Shown one piece after another: positions 23,219 to 35,442 of a DNA stretch of 64,000 bases. The DNA is taken from the NCBI RefSeq assembly GCF_905475395.1, contig NC_058338.1:74659435-74723434 (forward strand). The letters are read 5' to 3'. The translations under genes and the position numbers were made by a program. Numbering within the stretch: the first letter of the stretch is position 1; every line of letters begins with the position of its first letter. Source of the stretch: Chrysoperla carnea (Eukaryota > Arthropoda > Insecta > Neuroptera > Chrysopidae). Under the pieces are notes generated by a model. It saw only the letters and a program-made list of their open reading frames with translations. It searched no databases and was not told the origin of the DNA.

Positions 23219-25982
23219 ATGTCTTCGAAAATACAAAATACAGGAAAATTAATGTATGTGTGGGATCCTCCCGACGGAGGCTGGGGATATATGATTGCCT
23301 TAGGCTTAGTTCTTCTGTTTGTAAGTATTAATAATTTTCAGATAATGAGCATTAAAAGAGACTTAAATTAGAATTATTGGATTATATTGGAATTAGGATT
23401 ATTTTATTACTCATTAAAATTCTTTTTAGACATTTACAATGAATACATTTTTTGGATTTGGATTAATTTATGGAGATTTTTTAAAGGAACGTGGGGATGA
23501 AATTACAGCCACAACTTTTATTCATGGTGTCTTTGGAACTATGTTTTCATTCATGGGTTAGATAAATCAGTTATTTTTAGTTTTCAATTTTTCCGATTTA
23601 ATAAAAAAATTTTAGGATTACTTACCAATAAACTTTTGCAACAATATTCGCTACGCTTTGTTGGAATTATTGGTTCGATTATCTATTTTACTGGTGCACT
23701 TTTATGTGTCTTTGTCCAAAATGTAACTCAACTTGTTTTTACTTTTGGATTTTTGCAAGGTAAGTTGATGACGATTATGGTCTGCCACCAGAATATACTA
23801 CACTTTTTCTGTTAGGTATTGGTTATGGACTTATGCTACCTGTAGTTTTTACGGCTTTCAATCAATATTTTGTTAGGCGCCGAACTGTAATGAATAGCAT
23901 AAGTCAAGGTTTAATGACTGCAGCAAGTTTAATATTACCGGTCATTACCCAATTTTTTATGGATAATTATGGGCAACGTGGTACTGCGCTTATATTTGCG
24001 GCACTGAGTTTGCACGCTTTGTTTTCAGTTATTTTATTTCAGCCAGTTGAATGGCACATGGTTAAACGAATTCAGGAAGTTGAAATAGGAGGAAGTATTG
24101 ACAAAGGTAACACCAATTATAAAATATAATTAACGTAAAATTAGACTACGATATGACTGCACATGTTTACGGTATGACATGGCTTATTTGGCAGAAAATA
24201 ATGGTGTTGAACAGCGCATGAAACAAATTTAACTCAACGAAAACCATCAGATTTTGTTGAGAGGAATTTTACGTATTTTGCTTTATAAAAATAAGAACAG
24301 AAAGAGAGAATCCCCTCGTGAGTAATAAATTTTAAAAGACGATATTCTCCTCTTTCTAATTTATTTAAAATTTGATTTAGAATTGATTCTTCCCATTTTT
24401 TCGTTGATTTTTGTTGTGCGCCTTAGTGTCTGACTATATCATAACAGATATGTATGAGAAAATGTATATATAAAGCAGGCGCTAGATAAAGTTGAATGTG
24501 CAAAATTCGAGGGCCGCATTTGGTCACTTAATTCTTGTTCAGAAAAGCGTGAGTTTTATTGTACTTCAATGTTTTATTGGAGTGTTTTATTTAAACAAAA
24601 ACATGGGTAACGTCGCTACAAGTAATAACATTTTAACAATTAAAAAATTTTTAACAATTGAAAATTGAGGCTTTAGAATCAAAAAATCTGTAATTACTCG
24701 TCAGAACTTTATAAAAAATGCTCAAAGATGGTTTTAAGATTTTGAAAAGCTCAAAAATTTAATTTATTTGCATTAATTTTCAGCTTGAAAATAACCTTTT
24801 TGGAGTTTCCAAATATTAAATTGTTAATAACTCTAAAACGTTGAACTTTAGCAAAAATCACAAGGAGCCTTTTTTAGGTAAAATTACCCAAAAAATATCG
24901 GGTAGCTTTATTTGTTCCAACAATTGGCATACGTCTGTTTTCATGTAGGGGGAGGGATATACAAAAATTGGACCAATAATGTTTTTGACAACAATGTTTC
25001 TGGAATCAATTGACAAAATGCGATCCTCGGATTTTGCACACTCAACTCTACCTAGCGCCTGCTCTATAATGATTCTGTATGATGATTTGCATAATGTATT
25101 TTAGAATCTATAACTGCAAAAAAATCTGAAAATGAAAAAACGGAAAAATTATCTTTTGGGTGAGTTATGTTCCAAACTTTTCTTTCAAAGAAATTTTTTA
25201 ATGAAATTTCTCCTAATTTTAGGCGAACGATATATAATACTTTGGACCTATCACTACTTGAAGATTTTCAATTTTTTAACTTGGTTAATGGGTGTGCTAT
25301 AGCTTTTGTAGCAGAAATTTGTATTATAAATGTACAACCTTCTGTTCTGGTAAATCGTGGATTTTCCTCTCAAAGTGCTGCTTTTATAGTTACACTTTCT
25401 TTAGTTGGCGATTTGGCGGCACGAATAGTACAAGTAATTTTTAATATATTTGTGATAATAAAAAGTCGTTATCTGGTACTTTTTGGGTTGTTGATGACAG
25501 GCATAAGCCGACTGGGTAAATATATTTTTTATACCATGAAAAAAAAAAATTAACAATTATCCTTGTTAATGTAGTTTTTGGATTGGCTACTGATCTAACG
25601 TTATTAGCTGGTGCTGCAATTGCTGGAGGATTTTTTCGTAGTTGGATACACATGCCTTTACCTGTTGCTATTGCTGAAAATTGTACTTTAAAACGATTTC
25701 CTGCTGCATATGGTCTTTATATGATTGGTACTGGGATATTTAATATTTTAATACCATTTTTTTTGGGTAAGCTGTAAAGATAATTAAATTTGTTGTAGAA
25801 ATATAAATCTGTCTCATTTTTGTTACTTTTCAGCTCTATTGCCACAAAATAATACGATAACGGTAGTCGTTTTGTCATTGTTGGTGTTATTTGCAGCAAT
25901 GTCTTGGATTCTGGAAATAATTTGGTTAAATTGTTGTCGAAGTAAAAGTTATAAAACATCAGAAATAGAAAAATTTACTTAA
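23219..25982 (+). CDS. Monocarboxylate transporter, SLC16 family (copy A)
   Basis: Eight exons: 23219-23320, 23430-23556, 23616-23759, 23816-24106, 25105-25159, 25223-25515, 25575-25766 and 25834-25982. They join in frame to 450 residues. The start DPPDGGWGYMI (about 16-26) is the SLC16 signature entering membrane segment 1. QYFVRRRTVMNSISQG matches the conserved YFxRRxxAxG motif of segment 5. The protein folds as a 12-helix major-facilitator carrier, with the hydrophilic loop between segments 6 and 7 encoded by the end of exon 4 and exon 5. Family members carry lactate, pyruvate, ketone bodies or other small organic acids across the plasma membrane; the substrate here is unknown. Its paralogue at 30672 has the same exon phases and almost the same exon lengths. 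Intron 4 is 998 bp because it holds a foldback insertion. An AATAAA lies at 26021-26026. Confidence 0.92.
24470..25070. mobile_element. Foldback element inside intron 4 of transporter A
   Basis: The left end (from AGCAGGCGCTAGATAAAGTT at 24474) and right end (to AGCGCCTGCT at 25063, read inverted) match over about 60 bp with scattered differences. The matching intron of transporter B is only 179 bp and lacks it, so the insertion happened after the gene duplication. Confidence 0.7.
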
Positions 25983-26020
25983 AAACTATTTTTATTTGTA
26001 TTGTTTATAAATTATTTTTG

Positions 26021-26026
26021 AATAAA
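26021..26026 (+). promoter_or_regulatory. Polyadenylation signal of transporter A
   Basis: AATAAA 39 bases past the stop codon, ahead of a T-rich stretch further downstream. Confidence 0.55.
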
Positions 26027-26189
26027 GCGCATGCATCATGCAATTTGATATTGATTGAATCATCCTATACAGCCTTGTCCTTAAATAAATCCACGTTCGT
26101 ACCTTTCTAAGAGACCTTTACAGTTATTTGCCTTCGACTACGCAATCTTTTTTTTTATTATAATCGTTAATTGCCGATTTTAATAAAAA

Positions 26190-27015
26190 CAAGTGAAAAC
26201 AAACAATTGACTGGGTCAGTAGCGTAGCTCATCTTAGAGGGGCTCTATAGTAAAATTAGTTGGAGGCCTAAATGATAGAAATTGAGCCAACCAAAGAATT
26301 CAAATTAAATATTACATACGTTTGGTTCTCTCAGTAGCCCGGAGACCCAGTATCATTGATACGGCTGATACGGCGGTAGCTACGCCCCTGAAGTTAATTG
26401 TTGAGATACCATATTTAGACAGTAAAGATTACGCAATGGTTTGTTTTTCTACGTCATGTATGTAAAGAAAGATACCCACTATTCCAAAGTAATAAGAGTG
26501 TCTTTCTTCTCACTTCCTCAGTTTATATATATTGTTATAAACAATCACATACATATACACAAACATGTATATTTAATACAATACAATACATGCATACATA
26601 CTGTATTTGTTCTAACCTAATTTGCGATCTCGCGGGTAAACGCAGTGGTGCTTGCGAAAAAATATTTCAAACAAAAGTTGTTAATTTTTTTATAAGAATC
26701 ACTTTTTACATCTAAACGTTTGTGTTATCTCTAATGTTTTACAAGATTGGTCTTACGGACCCAAGACCCAATTGACCTATGTTGTTCATTTACGACTTTG
26801 ACCTCAATTTTTACGTCTTAAGCACGCTATAAAAATTTCAGCTTGATATCTCTTTTCGTTTTTGAGTTATCATGTTGAAAGACGGAAATATACTCTTTCC
26901 GGGATTTTATGAACACCTATACCAAAATTTTCTTCGTAGCATCAATATTATTAAGCATTACAAACATGGCACTAAACTTAGTATACCTTGATATATTTCT
27001 TATATACATAAAGTA
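26190..27015 (+). mobile_element. Family A element interrupted by a small TIR element
   Basis: The 5' tip (26190-26216) and the rest (26391-27015) form one family A element of the longer subtype also seen at 4601. A 174-bp insertion sits within the 5' GACTGAGTTAATTG motif. The 3' terminal hairpin is decayed (ACATAAAGTATA). Confidence 0.8.
26217..26390. mobile_element. 174-bp terminal-inverted-repeat element nested in family A
   Basis: Left end CAGTAGCGTAGCT and right end AGCTACGCCCCTG are imperfect inverted repeats (the right end read inverted is CAGGGGCGTAGCT). CAGGGGCGTAGC-type ends are common among hAT-like DNA transposons. No coding sequence; the target duplication is not clear. Confidence 0.65.
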
Positions 27016-27753
27016 TAATAACACTAGAAAAAAATAATTTTGACCCAGAAGATTGAGTTTACTTTCGAGAAATTCGATCATAAATATGGAAAAAAATCGT
27101 TTTTCCATAAATTCAAAACCTCATTTAAACAGGAAATAATTTTTTTTTTCGCAAAAAGTTTACGTCATCAGAAAATACTATTATTTCCCCTTCAAGTCAT
27201 TTTCTAGAAATATAGATAGCTATCGCAACAATGTGACAAAAAAAAAAATTTTTTTTTCCGACCCCTGAATTAACAATAACTACTGGGAGCCATTAATTAA
27301 TTACGTAAGCATAATTTTGACGATTTTTGAAAATTAACTTGTATTTCAATATTCAACACTCAAAATGCGAAATTGTCTTTCGCATTTGGCATTTTGGCAC
27401 CTCTTGCAACCTGGGTTTTATAAAATGAAATATCTGGTATATTTGCGATGGTCATCCTAAAAAAATGTTACTTTAATTTACCCTATTATTTGTTAATTTT
27501 CTGGACTGGAAAAGTTATAAACTAAAGTTATTTTGATCAATATTTACACAATTATTACTATATAATTGTATTATTTACAAATTTTAAATAAACGCAAGAC
27601 AGGTAGATTAAAAATGATTTAAAACTTACAAAAGTGAGAGCTAATTCTATCAAATAGAAGATTCAGTATACATGGAAAATACATGCTTGTATTATCTCCT
27701 TTTCTGTTTTATTTGGCACATATTAACTTTTTTGTAGATATAACATAATATTA
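27016..27753. other. Intergenic DNA, nothing recognised
   Basis: AT-rich spacer with homopolymer runs near 27140 and 27240; no gene or repeat family recognised. Confidence 0.4.
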
Positions 27754-28275
27754 TTATTTCTAAAGTAAGATCAATCGAGATGTTGTTTTTGCATTTGGTT
27801 CTAGAAGGTATTTATAAACTTTGAGAACATTGCAGATTATCGGGAGATAATTTCCATCGTTTGTGCAACAAAAAATGCATTTTTTGTACATATTTTGTGC
27901 ATATAACATATTAAATAATGATTAGAAAATGAATTTTTCAAATTTATCTTTGTATGAAATAAAAAAAAAAAATTAATTCTGCTTTTGAAATCAGGATGCG
28001 CAGATCCCAGGTAATTTTTTTGACATCGAATTCATGTTCAGCGACCCCAAAAACCTCCGTGTGGCCATGCTCGGTCCATTTGGTACATTATTGATGAGAT
28101 AATATATTAATGATGCCTAGATAAATGCATCACAAAAAAATGATTTTTTTAAAGCCCAAACGAGGGAAATTGCATATTATTCTCTCGATAATCTGCAATG
28201 TTTACATAGATTATAAATACCTTCTAGAACTAATGCAAAAAACCGCATCTCGATCCAACTTACTCTAGAAATTTC
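27754..28275. mobile_element. Foldback element
   Basis: Arms of about 100 bp (27754-27855 and 28170-28275, inverted) share TTCTAGAAGGTATTTATAA, the block ACATTGCAGATTATCG and AGTAAG at the outer end. The loop is non-coding. Confidence 0.75.
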
Positions 28276-29595
28276 CGCGATTTTGACGTTTTTTGTGTTA
28301 AATTTTTTCAAATCCGACTTACTGTTCAAATTTTTCTAACTTGCTTCGTTTCTGCTATAACCGCAGAAACTACTATAACCGCACACGAAAAAAAAATTAT
28401 CTGGATTACTTATACAACTCCAAGGCATAATAATGATAAAATACAAATCGATGTAAATAAAAACAAAAATTCAAAGCTCAATGAAAACAGCTGAAAATTA
28501 ACTTAATTAGCTATTTGTTAGCCACCATTCAACTATTTGTTTGCTACAGATTTAATACTCTATACGTTCAAATCAAAGTTACATTGTTAGTTTGTTTCTG
28601 TATATCATACACTTTAGAGATAAGCCTTTGAACAAGAAAAATCATTTTCGTAGGTATGAGTGGCGCTTAAACCCAATGCATATTACAACAAGCACACCGG
28701 GAGCATATCCCAGAAAATCGAGCTAAACCAGCTGAGAAACTTCTACGGTTGATGAATAATCATCGCGTACTTCTTGATATTATACTAGGCAAAAACTTGT
28801 TGAACAGTGTTATTATTAATATTATCAAGTTGTCATAGTGTCCGAAAAATTTCCTGCTGCGTTTTTTCAGACCGATATGATAGCCTAAATATGACGTTAT
28901 CATGCTCATTTGAAAACACAGCCAATCAAAAAAAGTCGTACAGAGAAAGTTTGGTATACCCGCCAAAAGCAAGTCACTCACAAAGTTTCAAGTGTTATCA
29001 CGTGGATACATGAGCAGGTTTTCATGAACGTACATTCTGGCTTTATATTAAAATTATTATTTTTTTACTACTAGTGCTATAGTTTTTATGTGATTTGCGA
29101 TATTTTAGTTTACTAACAGAACATAACACTTCAGTTAAAAGATATTTAGATTAGATATAAGTTTCACTTAGTCATTAATAAACGGTTTAATTTCGAGTAC
29201 CTCGTTACTTTTTTAAGCAAAAATTACAAATGGGGAAACGTGGGGAATTTAATTTTTGTGTAATTCTAATATAAAAATATCTTTATATTTTATAGAAAAT
29301 TTGTTGATCTAATGCAATGGCAGATTTTTATTATAATTTTAGGGACAGGAAGTAGGTACATGATCAAAAAATTACAAGTACATTAAAATTTTGCAAATCG
29401 TTGCCTTTTGTAAAAAAAATACTTTATTGTTTATACGCTTTGCGAAAGTATTGCGACGGTGGGATCGACATTTAACAAAGGGGAGGGAAATTATAAAAGG
29501 CTTACTCTACAGTTTTACTCTTTTTTTAGGCTTCCTATTTTCTTTATTATTGGGTGGTTAAATTATTTATTTGTACCCAAAATAAGGCTGTTCAT
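28276..29595. other. Intergenic DNA with a possible coding relic
   Basis: A fragment at 28300-28365 (CTTACTGTTCAAATTTTTCT) matches one end of the TA-flanked foldback at 53751-54442. Between about 28650 and 29035 two overlapping plus-strand frames give charged, helix-like peptides broken by stops, which could be a decayed exon of unknown origin. Nothing else is recognised. Confidence 0.35.
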
Positions 29596-29650
29596 GTCGC
29601 CCTATTAGTTCAGTTGGTTAAGGAGTAACTAATTCCGTCCGGGGTATGTT
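29596..29650 (+). mobile_element. tRNA-derived SINE head fragment
   Basis: GTCGCCCTATTAGTTCAGTTGGTTAAGG-type sequence, containing a tRNA promoter A-box (TAGTTCAGTTGG), followed by TAACTAATTCCGTC. It matches the 5' head of the SINE at 37824-38024, but the match fades after about 55 bp. Confidence 0.65.
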
Positions 29651-30671
29651 CATATTTTTCTAACTTACTCTGCTCACACGCATAACTAAAGATTTGTTTC
29701 CATTGTATAAAATCACTATCATACCTTACCAATTTTATCAAAAAGATTAGATATAGCATATAGGTCATTACAAAAATTTATAAATAATAACTTTCATGTA
29801 ATTCGATTTTTGAGTAAAAGAAAATTTATAATTGTAAATTAGTTAATTCAAACTATATCTTCTCATTTACACTCTCGCTGAGTATACTCATCAAAGTTAG
29901 CTAAAGTGAAGCATTACCTAAACTCTTGTCTTACTTCGCAAAAATCTTATTGATAAGGCAGATATGGAAGTGGCAACAGTTTTTACGACACGGAGAGCCT
30001 ATAGCAAGTACAATTATTTTCATGTTTATTACAATAATAAAATATAATTATTTTTTCATAATATTAACCGCAATAATTATTTAGTTTGTTGAAAAACTTT
30101 TTTTCAGCATAACAATGTTTTTATGTAAGTCACAATAGCTACTGATATTGAAATGTAGAAGTAATCACGAGAAAATGAAGAAAAGACTCGCTTATACTCG
30201 CCCAGGTGCCTCGCGTTTCTTTTGATTCGCGTACAAAAAAACCCATCACAAGTATTCGTTCATCGACGGGCTTTGTACTACTTCGTGAGAGTGTGAAGGA
30301 GACTTAATGTAAATTCTAACTCAAAAGAAGAATTTGCTAGAATTTGCATTAAGAGCTTACGGGAATGTTTACATAAAATTGGCATCAATCGATAAAATTT
30401 TCAACAATGTTTTCCGAAAAGTGGATAAGTTACTGTAAACGGTAAAGTTATAGATCAAAATGTGGGTGGTTGCTGCCATTTCAAAGATCTTTCTCTTGAG
30501 AATTATGAATACGGAACCCTGAAAATATTTTCACGTGATGTTTTGATACTCGTGTGAAGAGTTTAATTTCTTCAGATAATTTTTTCATAGATATTTCTAA
30601 ATGAATTTTTACATTTTCTCTGATTTATACATTTAAGTAATTTTACTCGAAAGGGTTAGGATTATTGTAAA
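29651..30671. other. Intergenic DNA upstream of transporter B
   Basis: No gene or repeat family recognised; the promoter of transporter B should lie near its right end. Confidence 0.4.
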
Positions 30672-33049
30672 ATGGACTCAAAAATAAAAAATGTAGAAAG
30701 GATTAAGTATATTTGGGAACCACCCGATGGGGGTTGGGGATACATGATTTGTATAGGGTATATCCTCATGTTTGTAAGTATTTTAACGTTTTACTTAGAA
30801 AACGAAATTTATTTTTGATTAACTAGAATTATTTACAAAAATTATTTTAGACATTTACAATGAACACATTTTTTGGATTTGGATTGATCTATGGGGAATT
30901 TTTAAAGGAACGTGGAGATGAGGTCACAGCTACAACATTTATTCATGGAGTTTTTGGTACCACGTTTTCATTCATGGGTTAGATCAACACACTAATAATC
31001 CGTTTTTAAAAGTTTACAAGCCTCTTGTCGCGGTTAATCATCCTCAAAGTTCAAGGTTGCATCAAAAATTTAGAATCTATTTTAAGGATGACGTTGCATG
31101 TAAAATATTGCCAAAATTTCTTACAAACAAATAAGAAAATTGAACTTTGTGGCTTGAAAACATGCGTATAAAGTTTTAAACAGTTTAATATTTGAAAAAA
31201 TTAATTTTGAAAAGGAGACTCAGATTTTGTTGAAATTTGATATATTATAGAAAACTACTATTTTTGTTTTCTTAAAATATTAGAAAACAATAATAACTAA
31301 TTAACTAGGAAACTTACCAATTAGCGACGAGGGACCTTTTTTCGTAAGACTATATTTGGCATCATTTTGCAGCAAATTATCTTAAAAAAAATTTCAGGTT
31401 CTGCAAAAAAAAAAAAATTTGAGAAAACTTAAATAATTTGGATCAACCTTGAACCTCGACCGGCTGAAAAAGTAGTCTTTAGTTCTAGAATATAACAATT
31501 ATAAAATTTTTAGGATTATTTACGAATAAACTCTTGACTCAACATTCATTACGTTTTATTGGAATTATTGGTGCGATGATTTACTTTTCTGGTGCGTTTT
31601 TAAGTGTTTTTGTGCAAAATGTAGCGCAATTAGTTTTTACGTTTGGATTTTTACAAGGTATTTTTGATAAAGCAAACTACTATAACATCTAAATTACGAC
31701 AATATTTTGATAGGGGTTGGTTATGGGCTAATGACACCAGTTGTGGTTACTGGATTCAACCAATATTTTGTTAAACGTAGAACTGTAATGAATAGCATAA
31801 CTCAAGGTTCAATGACTGGAGTAACTCTAATATTACCAGTTATAACTCAAATTTTAATGGATAATTATGGACAACGTGGAACTGCAGCAATTTTTGCTGC
31901 ATTGAGTTTAAATGCCCTCTTTGGAATGGTTTTATATCAGCCAGTTGAATGGCATATGGTTAAACAAATTCAAGACAACGAAATCGAAATCGAAAAGTTT
32001 ACCACAGGTTATTAGAACAAATTTTACAGCTTATTTATCAATAAACCCGACTGCAATACACAAAAATATAAATTCTGTGGTGCCAAACATTCGCAAATCA
32101 CCTTACCCTGCTTATTAAATTCGGATATTAAATAGTAAGTTCCTAATTTTGTTTATAAATATGATAATTTTCGTAATGTATTTTAGAGACGTCAAAAGAA
32201 TTTGAAGTTGCTGAAGAAGTTAAAAAAGTTTCTTTTGGGTGAGTAAATTTCTTAATATTCATATCTAAGTTACAGCTTAGTGTAAAGAAGAATTTTTTTA
32301 ATTTGGATCTTTGTTCATAGGCGAACGATATATAATATGCTCGACTTATCGTTACTAAAAGACCTTCGATTTCTTAACTTAGTTAATGGGTGTGCTATAG
32401 CTTTTGTAGCAGAAGTTTGTATTGGAAATGTACAACCTGCTGTGTTATTAAATCGTGGATTTTCCGCTCAAACTACTGCTTTTATTGTCACTCTATACTT
32501 AAGTGGTGATTTTTCGGCAAGAGTTCTGCAAATGTTTTTTAGTGCATTTATTTCGATGAAGAGTCGCTATCTGGTTCTTTTTGGATTGTTAATGACAGGG
32601 ATAAGTAGATTAGGTAAAAACTGTTTTTATGTTAATCCAAACTATTTACAGTAAATTAATATTTAATTTTTATTTTGATAGTTTTTGGATTGACCACTAA
32701 TCTAACGATAACTGCTGCGGCTGCAATTGCTGGAGGTGTTTTTCGCAGTTGGATACATGTTCCTTTACCTGTTGCTATTGCTGAAAGTTGTACTTTAACA
32801 AGATTTCCTGCTGCGTATGGTCTTTATATGATTGGTACTGGGATATTTAATGTTTTGTTACCATTTTTTCTGGGTAAATTTTAAAAATTAGTTAAATTTA
32901 GTATGAAAACTAACTTTTGTTTCATTACAGCTCTGTTTCCACAAGATGATTCGATAACTGTGGTGGTTTTGTCATTATTACTATTATTTGCAGCAATATC
33001 TTGGATTTTGGAAATTATTTGGTTTAATTGTTGTAGAAGTAAAAATTAA
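30672..33049 (+). CDS. Monocarboxylate transporter, SLC16 family (copy B)
   Basis: Eight exons: 30672-30773, 30851-30977, 31514-31657, 31714-32007, 32187-32238, 32321-32613, 32682-32873 and 32931-33049. They join in frame to 440 residues. EPPDGGWGYMI (about 16-26) and QYFVKRRTVMNSITQG are the SLC16 motifs. Exons 1, 2, 3, 6 and 7 have exactly the same lengths as in copy A, exons 4 and 5 differ by one codon each, and the last exon is 10 codons shorter, lacking the C-terminal tail of copy A. The protein is clearly a tandem-duplication paralogue. Most differences fall in the cytoplasmic loop after segment 6 and in exon 1. Predicted role: proton-linked or facilitated transport of small carboxylates at the plasma membrane, substrate unknown. 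Intron 2 is 536 bp against 59 bp in copy A, reflecting an insertion. An AATAAA follows at 33062. Confidence 0.92.
31010..31490. mobile_element. Probable foldback insertion in intron 2 of transporter B
   Basis: The intron is about 480 bp longer than its counterpart in copy A. Near its ends, AAAGTTCAAGGTTGCATC (about 31056) and an inverted GAGGTTCAAGGTTGATCC (about 31440-31460) face each other, and CCTCTTGTCGC faces GCGACGAGG. The arms are imperfect, so this is a moderate call. Confidence 0.5.
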
Positions 33050-33061
33050 AAAACATTGAAA

Positions 33062-33067
33062 AATAAA
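33062..33067 (+). promoter_or_regulatory. Polyadenylation signal of transporter B
   Basis: AATAAA 13 bases after the stop codon at 33049. Confidence 0.5.
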
Positions 33068-35442
33068 TTACGATTAATTTATTGTTTGTCTATATAAATT
33101 ATAGACTAAGAACCTCTAAATGTAGTTTGAAATGGATTGAAAATCATTTGCAATCAATGAATGGTTAGAAGGAGTTTTGTACTTAACTAATTTTGGCTGC
33201 ATTTTTCCCGATGATGAACAATAGTATTTAGAGGAAATCAGTTTTCTTAAATCGGTAAAATTAAATTGTTTGTATCAAACAATTTTTTATGATATTCTTT
33301 GAGTAAAATTTTAAAAACTTACTGGAAACTTCAGATCTTTACTATTTTTTAGATAATATTAAAACACTCCTTGAAATAAATATAAGAAATAAACTATAAA
33401 TTAATATTCTATTTTATTATAAGAAATATTTAAAAAAAATTGTAATATTTATCTATAAGAAATAAACTATAATAAATAAATATTCTATTTTATTACAATT
33501 TGTTACCAAATCTCTCAAATGTATCCTTCTTCAAAAATTCATTTACGGTATTTAGCAGCAAAGTCCTGCATTTATAAATTTTACGATATGCTTAGAGTAG
33601 GTAAGTTAAGTCTAATAATAATTGATATAAATAAAATTACACAAACATTTTGTACGCTAAATCATATATTTTTTTTTTTTGGCAAAGAACAAAGATAACT
33701 TGTCAAATTTTAAATTTGCCGTTTTGCTCTAAAGTCGGCACATTTGCTTTTTTAATGTCTTTATCAACTCCAGAAAAGAAATTATGAAGGTAACTATAGC
33801 TCCCACAGCAGATTACAAAACTTTCGAATTATTACGAATACGAATATCCAAAGATATTTTGTTTTAGTGACTATGAATTTTCTTTCGTACCTTCGAGTAT
33901 TTTTTTACAGCTTTCTTTTACAGCTTTGTATTTGACTCTTTGCCAGTTTCATTATTTATTTCTAGTTTATATAGAAAAATACTCTCCCATTATCTAAGAA
34001 TTTTAGCTAACTCGGTAATGTTTTAAATGGAATGAAGTTTGCCTAGTCTAGCCTAGAAAATGAACATTCAAATTCGCTCTGAAATTAAAACTTTTTTTTA
34101 ATACAATAAGCTAACAACAGAAATAAAACAACACCTTCGGTATTCATCTCATTAGCAAATGAGGCTATAACCACGTATTTAGACAAAAATTTTAATCTTA
34201 ACTTCGTTAAGGGGGTCGCCCATGTGATTTGCTCAAAAAATTGATTCTTTAACATGTGTAGAATATGTTGGTAAAGTGTTCCTTTAAAATTCGTAGTGGC
34301 TATAAAGAAGAACCAGATTTTGTTTGTGTTGAAGCGAAGCGCATACGTATGCAAGCAATCGTGAAAAAGTGCACATAGCGCTCTCCAAGTGGTACACAAG
34401 TGACGTTGTAAAAAAAAGTCAAAATTTAAGCTAGAGCAGGAAAATACACTTTGAGAGATTTTCAAGGTAAGATTTTCCTTTATAAGGCATCGCAAATTGA
34501 TGGTAAGTTAAGATTTTCATAGAATGAATCTTATTTTCTCAAAACTGTGTTTTTCAAACTCCATTATAACTCTGGAGCGGTTCAACCAATTTATTTGAAA
34601 TTTTTAAGATAGACTCAGCACATGTAAACACACGGAATCATCAAAAAGTATCGGATATTTATGTTTTGTTTCTAGGTCATTCCATGCATTTAGGGTTCTA
34701 TAAGATTAAAATGTCGATTTTATTTTTCAGAAAAGCTAATTAGTTTGGAGGCGGGTGCCTTCATAGTGGTACAAATATATAATAAATTAATGTATAATAA
34801 ATTAATTTTATAAATGACTGTATAATAAATAAATTTTATGAAGTTCATTGTTTTAATAATTTTATCTAAACACGTAATGGAATAAGTTTCATTATTATCA
34901 ATATTTGGAAAATATTTCTGTAAAAATTTATTGCATAATTATAATTATTTTATATACATATTTACTTTAAAAAACTATTAAATTTACTTTATTAAATTAA
35001 ATTTTTAATTTTAAATAAACATTTTCCATAATTAAAAAAAATTATTGTAGCTGAAACATAATATTTAAAGAAGCTGTAACATTAAACATGCTTTGCAAGC
35101 TTTTAATTAGAATGTAGGTACTGTACACATAAACGTTCCGAAATTAACCACATGATGTTGAAAAGCGATTCAAAATTGGTTGGTTGGTTTAAAATTAGTT
35201 AGCAGATAAACAGACAGACGTGTTCCTTATATATTATTTCTCTAGCCTGGTTATTCCTGTCCACATAATATCTTTCTTATTCCTTTATCAATTTATGACC
35301 AACATATGTTTTGAAGTCATTGTGAACAAAAATTATTTGGGCAGGTTAGAAAAGTTGTTTGAAGAAATTTCAACAAATTATATGACTGACTTCTTACCAG
35401 CGTCCCCACCAATTTTTCTACCAATCGATATATTGCTTTTTT
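33068..35442. other. Intergenic DNA between transporter B and a family B repeat
   Basis: No gene found. An imperfect direct duplication of roughly 55 bp (about 33376-33430 and 33452-33505, sharing AAGAAATAAACTATAA) is the only structure noticed. A 136-codon minus-strand open frame at 34085-34495 has no recognisable domain and no splice partners. Confidence 0.4.

Noticed and set aside
34085-34495. 136-codon minus-strand open frame
   Set aside because: Composition and lack of any conserved motif or exon partners make it a chance frame.
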